The position numbers were made by a program, and so were the translations under genes. Positions 1-5,439 of a DNA stretch of 5,772 nucleotides are shown here, one piece after another (position 1 is the first letter of the stretch; each line of letters opens with the position of its first letter). Under the pieces are notes generated by a model, which had not been told where the DNA came from, made no database searches, and saw only the letters and a program-made list of their open reading frames with translations. Source of the stretch: Acidobacteriota bacterium (GTDB taxonomy: Bacteria > Acidobacteriota > UBA6911 > RPQK01 > JADFOI01); contig JAUXKG010000180.1 of NCBI GenBank assembly GCA_030624355.1, positions 1-5,772 on the forward strand, written 5' to 3'.

Positions 1-661
1 TATTGACATAGAGGCGATCACCATCGGGGCTGATGGCAATGGGACGGGGAGTGTTTTGGGTGGGGATGGTGGCCACAACACTGTGACTGGCGGTCTCTAC
101 AACGTAGATCTTCTTGTTGAGGGCGGTAGACTCTCCACCGGCAACCACGGTCTCGCCTGGACGACTTTCTGGATCGTAGGCGGAAAGGTACATGTAACGG
201 TCATCGGGAGAAGCGACGACGTTGTGTGGAAATCCGTCTACAGGAATTCGAGTGATGATTGTCTCCCGAAGGGAGTCGAAGACCTCATAGACACCGTCGC
301 CCAGGACGGGAACATAGACATATCGTCCGTCGGAAGTGCAGTCGATTTCGTTGGGTCGATGTCCGAAAATGTGATGTTTTCGGACGACTTCATCCTTCAC
401 GGTATCCACCACCGTCAGTCCCCCGTCTCCCTCGGTAGACACATAGAGCAAATCCTGCGACCTGGCGGCAGCAATACCGTGCGGCAGTTGACCCACCTTC
501 ACGGTCTTGATGACTCGATTGGTGGCCACATCCACCACATCCATGTCATCGGTATTGCTGTTCAGGACATAAAGTTTTTGCTGAGCGCCACTTGGCGCTG
601 CGGCCAGCCCTGCCGTCATCCAACAAAACAGCGTCGCCTGAATCAGATGTTGCTGCGTCAT
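1..661 (-). CDS. Secreted YVTN-family beta-propeller protein (3' part beyond left edge)
   Basis: Open from ATG 661-659 to the window edge: 220 residues, no stop, so the C-terminus lies outside. A strong Shine-Dalgarno (AAGGAGGA, about 667-674) sits 5 bases before the ATG. Residues 1-26 resemble a signal peptide: a hydrophobic stretch ending PSGA before QQ, though the n-region has no Lys or Arg. The mature part is made of beta-propeller blades of about 40 residues. Typical signatures are KLYVLNSNTDDMDVVDVATN (29-48), DLLYVST (70-76), SPDDRYMYLS (151-160), KKIYVVETASHSVVATIP (183-200) and SPDGDRLYVN (211-220). This is the pattern of YVTN/YncE-like propellers, which sit in the periplasm or outside the cell and usually bind partners or DNA or are of unknown role. 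No catalytic residues can be assigned. It starts 47 bases after the ankyrin gene on the same strand, so the two are probably co-transcribed. Family call is firm; function is unknown. Confidence 0.88.
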   Translation of the reverse strand, partial: MTQQHLIQATLFCWMTAGLAAAPSGAQQKLYVLNSNTDDMDVVDVATNRVIKTVKVGQLPHGIAAARSQDLLYVSTEGDGGLTVVDTVKDEVVRKHHIFGHRPNEIDCTSDGRYVYVPVLGDGVYEVFDSLRETIITRIPVDGFPHNVVASPDDRYMYLSAYDPESRPGETVVAGGESTALNKKIYVVETASHSVVATIPTQNTPRPIAISPDGDRLYVN

Positions 662-708
662 AGATTCCTCCTTCGATTTCTCCTGTTAGCCAATGCAATC
701 GACCCTGC

Positions 709-1728
709 TCAAGACTGCTCTTTGGAGGAAAGCCCCAGCAAGACCAGCAGGGGCAGCGCTCCCAGCAGGAGAGTCAGCAGAGTCCATATCAGACGTCCCC
801 GGCCCTTGCAGCCGGCCAGGTAGAAGCTCCCCAGCGGAGCCGCCAGCCAGAGGAAGAACACCGACCGAACCAGAACCTCTTCCCAAAAGGTGGCGCCCAT
901 ACCTGAGGTCATGGCATAAACCAGACCCGCTATCAAAAACAGTCCCATGGCTGCCCAGGCCAACAGCCGCCTCGCTCCTATCCGTCGCTTCCTGACAGAG
1001 AAGATGGCCAAACCCACTGCGCCCATCAGGAACCCGAGGCACTGGCTGCTGGAGTAGACCACACCGTAGCCCTGAGTAAAGGCCTGATCGGCCCTTTGTG
1101 CTCCGGCTTCCACCAGCACGTCAACGATATGGTCATCTCTGGTGTAGTCAACCGCACTGAAGCCCTTCCTGTCTTTGAGATTCACATCAGCTCCCGCTTC
1201 CACCAGGTTTCTGACGATCTCCGGGCGATTCTCCAGGGCCGCCCACATCAAGGCCGTAAAGGACAACTCGTCGTCGCTGGCATTGACCTCGACTCCCGCC
1301 TCCAACAGCAGTCGGACCACACCCGCATGGCTCCGGCGGGCTGCCTCCAGCAGGGCCGTCGAACCAAACTTGTCCTGTCGGTCGGTATCGGCCCCCGCCT
1401 CCAGCAAGACCTGGACGGTTTCGGTATGGCCTTGATGGGCGGCATCCATCAAGGCCGTCCAGCCAAACTCATCTTGGCGATTCACATCGGCTCCCGCCTC
1501 GAGCAGCGTTTGAACGGTCTGGGCATGGCCCTGGCGAGCCGCCTCCATGAGAGGCGTCCAGCCAAACCGGTCGCCGGTGTTCACAGCGGCGCTCGCCTGC
1601 AGCAAGGCCAGAACCCGCTGGTTGTCGCCGCTTCGGGCAACATTCATCAGCTCTGCATCCAGATTCTGGGCCCACAGGCCGGCCGGCAGCCAAGCCAGGC
1701 CAACAGCCAGTCTGACTAGCACGGCCAC
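709..1728 (-). CDS. Exported ankyrin-repeat protein with four C-terminal transmembrane helices
   Basis: 339 residues from a GTG start; the Shine-Dalgarno GGGAGG lies 6 bases upstream. The frame stays open back to an ATG at 1857, but that start lies inside the tRNA-His gene. Residues 1-20 form a signal peptide (AVLVRLAVGLAWLPAGLWA, then Q21). About six ankyrin repeats fill residues 22-210. The clearest are 55-87, 88-120 and 121-153, with GWTPLMEAARQGH, LLEAGADVN and similar consensus pieces. Four hydrophobic helices follow at about 224-245, 253-274, 285-306 and 313-334. The basic loops VRKRR (245-249) and CKGRGR (307-312) fall on the same side, so by the positive-inside rule the ankyrin domain and C-terminus would be periplasmic. 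Ankyrin repeats bind proteins; no enzymatic motif is visible, so the partner and role are unknown. It follows tRNA-His and precedes the YVTN gene. An alternative GTG at 1782 lacks a ribosome binding site. Confidence 0.85.
   Translation of the reverse strand: MAVLVRLAVGLAWLPAGLWAQNLDAELMNVARSGDNQRVLALLQASAAVNTGDRFGWTPLMEAARQGHAQTVQTLLEAGADVNRQDEFGWTALMDAAHQGHTETVQVLLEAGADTDRQDKFGSTALLEAARRSHAGVVRLLLEAGVEVNASDDELSFTALMWAALENRPEIVRNLVEAGADVNLKDRKGFSAVDYTRDDHIVDVLVEAGAQRADQAFTQGYGVVYSSSQCLGFLMGAVGLAIFSVRKRRIGARRLLAWAAMGLFLIAGLVYAMTSGMGATFWEEVLVRSVFFLWLAAPLGSFYLAGCKGRGRLIWTLLTLLLGALPLLVLLGLSSKEQS
1270..1566 (-). repeat. Three tandem 99-bp ankyrin-coding repeat units
   Basis: Three consecutive 33-codon units (residues 55-87, 88-120 and 121-153 of the ankyrin protein) are similar at DNA level. 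On the plus strand, near-copies of gccgtccagccaaac end at 1369, 1468 and 1567, exactly 99 bases apart. The units are diverged, so this is internal gene duplication within the protein, not a separate element. Confidence 0.75.
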
Positions 1729-1734
1729 CAGCCG

Positions 1735-1740
1735 CCTCCC
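1735..1740 (-). promoter_or_regulatory. Ribosome binding site fixing the GTG start of the ankyrin gene
   Basis: GGGAGG on the minus strand, 6 bases before GTG 1728-1726. No other in-frame ATG, GTG or TTG downstream of the tRNA has a comparable site, and starting here gives a well-formed signal peptide. This decides the start. Confidence 0.65.
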
Positions 1741-1745
1741 TGTTC

Positions 1746-1759
1746 GCTCCCAAAGGAGC
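1746..1759 (-). promoter_or_regulatory. Small hairpin just upstream of the ankyrin gene's ribosome binding site
   Basis: Perfect 5-bp stem GCTCC/GGAGC with a 4-base loop (TTTG on the minus strand), 5 bases before the Shine-Dalgarno. The 5' arm CTCC could instead pair with GGAG of the Shine-Dalgarno, so the hairpin could influence access to it. On the plus strand the same stem is followed by TTTTCTGTTTT and looks like a terminator, but no plus-strand gene lies upstream. A stem this short may be chance. Confidence 0.25.
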
Positions 1760-1814
1760 TTTTCTGTTTTGTCTTGACCCACGGCATGAAATGAGAAAGG
1801 GTGAGCGAGTACTT

Positions 1815-1891
1815 TGGGGTGGGCGACGGGACTCGAACCCGCGGCCACAGGGGCCACAACCCTGTGCTCTACCTACTGAGCTACGCCCACC
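1815..1891 (-). tRNA. trnH: tRNA-His (anticodon GUG)
   Basis: Complete 77-base cloverleaf on the minus strand. The acceptor stem is GTGGGCG (1890-1884) with CGCCCAC (1825-1819). The D-arm is GCTC/GAGC. The anticodon stem CAGGG/CCCTG encloses loop TTGTGGC with anticodon GTG at 1857-1855. The T-arm is GCGGG-TTCGAGT-CCCGT, with one G-T pair. Two histidine identity features are present: an encoded extra G at position -1 (1891) opposite discriminator C73 (1818). The 3' CCA is encoded at 1817-1815. It serves translation of His codons CAC and CAU. It stands alone, with its own promoter upstream and no terminator before the ankyrin gene. Confidence 0.97.
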
Positions 1892-1907
1892 GTGTCACAA
1901 CCCTGGT

Positions 1908-1936
1908 ATTGTAGTGGGAAACAGTGCAGTGATCAA
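1908..1936 (-). promoter_or_regulatory. Sigma-70-type promoter of tRNA-His
   Basis: On the minus strand: -35 TTGATC (1936-1931), exactly 17 bases of spacer, -10 TACAAT (1913-1908). Transcription would start around 1901, about 10 bases before the tRNA 5' end, leaving a short leader for RNase P to remove. No better promoter is seen between the tRNA and the ankyrin gene, so this one may also serve the downstream genes. Confidence 0.7.
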
Positions 1937-1995
1937 TTCGGCCGTCCCGGCGGGTCTGCAGTGGAACAACTGAATTATGAGAGGATTGGCCGGGC

Positions 1996-2964
1996 ATGAT
2001 TGATCTGGAGAAACCGGAGACCGAGTTCACACTGCGGATGGTGGGAGAAGCCGCACGGCTGGCGAAAAAGATACGGCAGGAAATGCTCAGCCCGGCTCTT
2101 TCCAAAGAGGACCGATCGCCGGTGACAGTGGCCGATTTCGCCGCTCAGGCACTGATCGGACGCGCCCTGCTCGAAGCCTTCCCTCACGACTGTCTGGTGG
2201 CCGAGGAAGACTCCGGGCCGCTGGCCACTGCGGAGGGCCGCCACACTTTACAGCAGGTCACACAGTTTTTGGCGGCCCTGATTCCCGATGTCGATTCCCG
2301 GCAAGTCTGTGACTGGATTGACCGAGGAAAAGGGGAGTGTGAGGGTCGTTTCTGGACACTGGATCCCATCGACGGCACCAAGGGGTTCTTGCGGGGAGAC
2401 CAGTATGCGGTGGCTCTGGCTCTGGTGGAGAAGGGACAGGTCCAGGTTGGAGCCCTGGGCTGCCCGAATCTGGATGGGGGCTGGCTGGTGGTGGCCGCCC
2501 GCGGCGAAGGTTGCTGGAAGACCTCCCTGGAAGGAGACAACGGCTTCGATCGACTGCAGGTTTCAGACTGCAGGGAACCGGGCGCAGCACGGATCCTGCG
2601 CTCCTTTGAGTCCGCCCACACCAACGAGGGGCAAATGAAGGAACTGCAGAAGAGCCTGGGGACCGAGGCCGAGCCGTTGGCCATGGACAGTCAGGCCAAG
2701 TATGCGGTTTTGGCCGCCGGAAGGGGCGATCTGCTGTTCCGGTTGCCCTCCCCCACTCATCCCGACTATCAGGAGAGAATCTGGGACCATGCAGCCGGTT
2801 TGCTGCTGGTCGAAGAGTCAGGGGGGCGAGTGACCGATCTGGATGGCAAGAGTCTGGATTTTTCACAAGGCAGACTTCTGGCCAACAGCCGGGGGGTGCT
2901 TGCCTCCAACGGCCGTTTGCATCAAACTGCACTGGAGGTATTGGCTGGCCAATCCGGTCAATGA
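1996..2964 (+). CDS. cysQ: 3'(2'),5'-bisphosphate nucleotidase, HAL2/CysQ-like
   Basis: 322 residues, inositol-monophosphatase-fold, Mg-dependent and Li-sensitive phosphatase family. Members hydrolyse 3'-phosphoadenosine 5'-phosphate (pAp) to AMP, and often PAPS, in the cytosol, relieving inhibition of sulfotransferases and exoribonucleases. Expected metal ligands are present: D47 in SPVTVADFAAQ (41-51), E70 in VAEEDSGPL (68-76), D123 and D126 in WTLDPIDGTKGFLRG (120-134), and D264 in WDHAAGLLLVEESGG (263-277). The GTKGFLRG form and the roughly 47-residue stretch between EEDS and DPIDG match the longer HAL2/SAL1 type rather than short enterobacterial CysQ (about 246 residues). No signal peptide. 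The Shine-Dalgarno GAGGA (1981-1985) is 10 bases from the ATG, a longish spacing. First gene of a probable operon; the next ATG is 24 bases after its stop. Family is certain; exact substrate (pAp, PAPS or inositol phosphates) is inferred. Confidence 0.93.
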   Translation: MIDLEKPETEFTLRMVGEAARLAKKIRQEMLSPALSKEDRSPVTVADFAAQALIGRALLEAFPHDCLVAEEDSGPLATAEGRHTLQQVTQFLAALIPDVDSRQVCDWIDRGKGECEGRFWTLDPIDGTKGFLRGDQYAVALALVEKGQVQVGALGCPNLDGGWLVVAARGEGCWKTSLEGDNGFDRLQVSDCREPGAARILRSFESAHTNEGQMKELQKSLGTEAEPLAMDSQAKYAVLAAGRGDLLFRLPSPTHPDYQERIWDHAAGLLLVEESGGRVTDLDGKSLDFSQGRLLANSRGVLASNGRLHQTALEVLAGQSGQ

Positions 2965-2988
2965 GACCACTTTTTTCAGGAGGGACCT

Positions 2989-3666
2989 ATGCATCTGCTA
3001 CTTTTGCTTTCTTTTTTCGTTTCATCTCCCAGCGTGGGCGACGTTGAGATCGTCCCCATCACTCATGCCTCCTTGATTCTCAAGTGGGAGGGCAAAACCG
3101 TTCACGTCGACCCCTGGAGCAAGGGCGACTACCAGGGTCAGCCCCAGGCCGACCTGATCCTGATCACCGACATCCATGGGGATCACATGGATGCGGAACA
3201 GGTTTCCAAGGTCAGCAAAACGGGAACCGTAGTGATCGCGCCGGCGGCTGTACAAGAGACCATCAAGCAGGCCCGGATACTCAACAACGGCGAGCAGACC
3301 ACCGTGATGGGAATCCAGATTCAGGCGGTGCCCATGTACAATCTGCAGCGAGGTCCCGAGGCGGGCAAGCTCTACCACACCAAGGGACGAGGCAACGGTT
3401 ACATCCTCACCTTCGGAGATCGACGAATCTATATCTCCGGGGACACCGAGTGCATCCCTGAGATGAAGGACCTGAAGGACATCGATGCGGCCTTCGTGTG
3501 CATGAATCTTCCCTACACCATGACGCCCGATGAAGCAGCCGGGTGCGTGAACGCCTTCAAGCCGGAGGTGGTCTACCCTTATCACTATCGGGACTCTGAC
3601 ATGGACGCTTTCAAGCGGGCGGTCACCGCACCCGGAGTCAAGGTTGAGCTGCTCGACTGGTACTGA
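2989..3666 (+). CDS. Exported MBL-fold metal-dependent hydrolase (UlaG/COG2220-like)
   Basis: 225 residues, preceded by AGGAGGG (2978-2984). The N-terminus MHLLLLLSFFVSSPSV is a short hydrophobic signal-like segment with an unclear cleavage site and little positive charge. The rest is one metallo-beta-lactamase fold of the single-domain COG2220 type. ITHASLILKWEGKTVHVDPW (24-43) is the N-terminal strand pair. Metal motif D61-I-H63-G-D65-H66 has Asp where the canonical HxHxDH has its first His. Other expected ligands or motifs are YN (116-117), H130 in LYHTKGRGNGY, D152 in SGDTE and H199 in YPYHYRDSD. Such proteins hydrolyse esters, lactones or phosphoesters, and the substrate here cannot be read from the sequence. 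It lies 24 bases after the bisphosphate nucleotidase gene and 52 before the RidA-like gene, all on the same strand. Confidence 0.88.
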   Translation: MHLLLLLSFFVSSPSVGDVEIVPITHASLILKWEGKTVHVDPWSKGDYQGQPQADLILITDIHGDHMDAEQVSKVSKTGTVVIAPAAVQETIKQARILNNGEQTTVMGIQIQAVPMYNLQRGPEAGKLYHTKGRGNGYILTFGDRRIYISGDTECIPEMKDLKDIDAAFVCMNLPYTMTPDEAAGCVNAFKPEVVYPYHYRDSDMDAFKRAVTAPGVKVELLDWY

Positions 3667-3718
3667 TCGTCTCCGCGCGTAAGACCCCGGTTTCTCGAAC
3701 CCTCGAAAGGAGGAGACT

Positions 3719-4213
3719 ATGCGAGTATTGGCTTTAACGACTCTCGGTTTGTTGCTGGCGGCGATCCTCTCTGCCCACCCCTGGATCCACCAGGAGGCGC
3801 CCGGAAGGGCATCGGCCTCAGCACTCCAGAAGACGACGATCCAGCGGATCAACCCACCCGGCTCGACCCAACCCACCAAGTACAAACATCTGGTCAAGGC
3901 CGGAAATACCTTGTATTTGTCGGGTCAAACCTCCAGCAATGGGAAGGGAGAGCTGATCGGCAAAGGGGACATGCGGGCCCAGGTCAGGCAGGTCTACGAA
4001 AACATCAAACGCATCCTGGCCCACCAGGGGGCCAGCTTCGACAACCTGGTCAAGATCACCATCTACACTGTCGATGTCGACGAGTTCCTGAAAACGACTG
4101 ATATTCGAGAGCAATACACAGGGGGAAGAGCTCCAGCCAGCACCCTGGTGCAGATCGATCGGCTGGCCAATCCGGACTACCTGGTTGAAATTGAGGGAAC
4201 TGCGGTCTTTTAG
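3719..4213 (+). CDS. Exported RidA/YjgF/UK114-family protein lacking the catalytic arginine
   Basis: 164 residues with an excellent Shine-Dalgarno (AAGGAGG at 3707-3713, 5 bases before ATG). Residues 1-19 (MRVLALTTLGLLLAAILSA) look like a signal peptide. A linker to about residue 38 precedes a full-length RidA domain (about 41-164). Conserved landmarks are LYLSGQ (65-70), the QVRQVYENIKRIL helix (88-100), LVKITIYTVD (110-119), RAPASTLVQIDRL (137-149) and VEIEGTAV (156-163). Classical RidA is a cytosolic imine/enamine deaminase using an Arg (R105 in E. coli, in PARSCVEV). Here the aligned residue is Ser141 (PASTLVQI), while the Glu equivalent to E120 is kept (E157). Arg-less Rid subfamilies are not expected to deaminate 2-aminoacrylate-type imines, so the activity is unknown. 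Last gene of the three-gene cluster; its stop is 5 bases from that of the convergent TPR gene. Confidence 0.9.
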   Translation: MRVLALTTLGLLLAAILSAHPWIHQEAPGRASASALQKTTIQRINPPGSTQPTKYKHLVKAGNTLYLSGQTSSNGKGELIGKGDMRAQVRQVYENIKRILAHQGASFDNLVKITIYTVDVDEFLKTTDIREQYTGGRAPASTLVQIDRLANPDYLVEIEGTAVF

Positions 4214-4218
4214 CCCGG

Positions 4219-5238
4219 TTACTGCAGGGCGGCTCTGGCCTTCTCCAGAAGAGCATCCAGCCCTTCCAGCGAATTGTTGTTGCGGGGCTTGTAAAGCTGC
4301 TCCAGATATCCGCGAGCTTTGGCCGCCTGAGTCTGACCGATCACGGTGGCTTTGGCGAAGGCGTCGATGGCCTCCTCCAGTTGCTGCAACTTCCAATGAC
4401 TCAGACCCAGATAAAGGTAAGCTAAATCACTCTTGGAGTTTTGCCTCAACGCCTCATGATAATCCTTGATGGCGGCATCGTAACTCTTGGCGGCATAGGC
4501 CCCGGTGGCGCGCATGGTGAAGGCTCTGGTTTTTAGGTCACTCCACTGAGACGGGTCCCAGCCCGCAGGACCGCTACCCGGAAAGGCCTTGAGCAGCACG
4601 TCGTAGTACTTGGCGGAGCTGGCTATGTCCTGCTGGCGACCATAATAGTCAGCCAGCCAGACGACGAAACGGGCTCCCTGCTTGGCATCGATCCCTTCCA
4701 GCGCCTTCAGGCTGTACTTGGCCGCGTTGGAATCATTATTGGTGGCCATGTAGCTCTGAGCCAGAATCATGGTGGTCTGCTGATTGGGACTGGTCGCATT
4801 CAGTTTTTCACCCAATTCAATGGCCTTGGCATAGTTCTTACTGCCGTACGCCTCGTTCACCAAGTGAGCCTGGGTGGTGGGGCTGTCGGGGAAAAGTTTT
4901 CGCATCTTGTCGCTCAGGGCCTTAGCCTGGGCGGTGTTTCCGGCTTGGCTGTAGGCTGCAACCGTCTGGGAAAAGAAGCTCTCGAAATACGGCAGGATCT
5001 TCGATTCGGGATGGAGCTTCTTCAGAAAGTTCTCCAAAGCAGCCGTCCGGGCTCCCAGATCGGACCCCTTCATGATCTGCTCCACCTGTTCCAGGTGTTT
5101 GCCGTACATGTAGTCGGATTCCGGGGGAATGCCCTCGGGGGCTTGAATCGGATCCTGAGCCGACAGGGACAGGGTCCAGAGACACAACAACAGCAAGGTA
5201 ATGGGAAAAACAAACAATCGATGCGACAGCAGTTTCAT
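4219..5238 (-). CDS. Secreted tetratricopeptide-repeat (TPR) protein
   Basis: 339 residues with a strong Shine-Dalgarno (GAGGAGGA, 5253-5246) 7 bases before the ATG. A classical signal peptide is at 1-27 (KLLSHR n-region, long Leu-rich core, LSLSA before QDP). The rest is alpha-helical repeat protein. Helix pairs with TPR-type small/aromatic spacing are at about 84-119, 121-151, 155-184, 189-222, 237-268 and 272-301. The best are AYAAKSYDAAIKDYHEAL (247-264) and AYLYLGLSHWKLQQLEEAI (273-291), followed by a C-terminal helix (about 322-338). TPR domains mediate protein-protein contacts; no enzyme motif or membrane anchor is seen. It is probably a periplasmic scaffold or assembly factor of unknown partner. 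It appears to be a single-gene unit with its own promoter at 5315-5287, convergent with the RidA-like gene. No terminator is visible in the 5-base gap. Confidence 0.88.
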   Translation of the reverse strand: MKLLSHRLFVFPITLLLLCLWTLSLSAQDPIQAPEGIPPESDYMYGKHLEQVEQIMKGSDLGARTAALENFLKKLHPESKILPYFESFFSQTVAAYSQAGNTAQAKALSDKMRKLFPDSPTTQAHLVNEAYGSKNYAKAIELGEKLNATSPNQQTTMILAQSYMATNNDSNAAKYSLKALEGIDAKQGARFVVWLADYYGRQQDIASSAKYYDVLLKAFPGSGPAGWDPSQWSDLKTRAFTMRATGAYAAKSYDAAIKDYHEALRQNSKSDLAYLYLGLSHWKLQQLEEAIDAFAKATVIGQTQAAKARGYLEQLYKPRNNNSLEGLDALLEKARAALQ

Positions 5239-5286
5239 CGGGCCATCCTCCTCAAAACTGAAATCTTTCTCGGATATACTTGCTGG

Positions 5287-5315
5287 ATTATACGTATCTG
5301 CCGCGCAATGGCCAA
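5287..5315 (-). promoter_or_regulatory. Sigma-70-type promoter of the TPR gene
   Basis: On the minus strand: -35 TTGGCC (5315-5310, 4 of 6 to consensus), 17-base spacer, perfect -10 TATAAT (5292-5287). The predicted start near 5280 gives a leader of about 40 bases with the Shine-Dalgarno near its end. The rest of the gap (about 5316-5395) shows nothing I can name. Confidence 0.7.
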
Positions 5316-5395
5316 GTCACATCTGAAAAATAGCTCAACAACCGGGCTTCCCTTCCATTTCTCCAGGACCTTTCCCTAGGAGTCTGTCCAAGCCG

Positions 5396-5427
5396 AAAAA
5401 AGCGGAGTGTCCATCAGGCGAGTCCGC
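5396..5427 (-). terminator. Probable rho-independent terminator after the right-edge MBL gene
   Basis: On the minus strand, stem GCGGA (5427-5423) pairs with TCCGC (5406-5402) across a 16-base loop, directly followed by six T (5401-5396). It starts 12 bases after the TGA of the upstream hydrolase. The stem is short and the loop large, but the position and U-tract fit. Confidence 0.5.
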
Positions 5428-5439
5428 ATCGAGCAGGAG

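Noticed and set aside
56..823. 255-residue plus-strand frame over the YVTN gene
   Set aside because: It is antisense to a well-supported propeller gene with signal peptide and strong Shine-Dalgarno, and has no recognisable domain.
1270..1566. Regular 99-base repeats as a possible CRISPR or satellite array
   Set aside because: They are in-frame 33-codon ankyrin units of a gene, diverged and without spacers.
1096..1719. 207-residue plus-strand frame opposite the ankyrin repeats
   Set aside because: It is kept open by the GC-rich periodic codons of the ankyrin repeats; the protein shows no domain and no ribosome binding site is seen.
1729..1857. Upstream extension of the ankyrin gene to ATG 1857
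   Set aside because: It begins inside the tRNA anticodon loop, has no ribosome binding site, and masks the signal peptide that begins at GTG 1728.
1791..1973. 60-residue plus-strand frame containing GGRRDSNPRPQGPQPCALP
   Set aside because: This is the translated antisense of tRNA-His; RDSNPRP-type peptides are a well-known false annotation over tRNA genes.
2258..2932. 224-residue minus-strand frame opposite the bisphosphate nucleotidase
   Set aside because: Pro/Arg/Ser-rich shadow translation typical of GC-rich antisense; no motif.
3661..3718. Hairpin between the MBL and RidA-like genes (TTTC...GAAA around 3691-3708)
   Set aside because: Only a 4-bp AT-rich stem with mismatched interior and no T-tract; not supportable as a terminator.
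3022..3897. 291-residue minus-strand frame over the MBL and RidA-like genes
   Set aside because: It overlaps two clearly recognised plus-strand genes and their intergenic ribosome binding site, and has no family signature.
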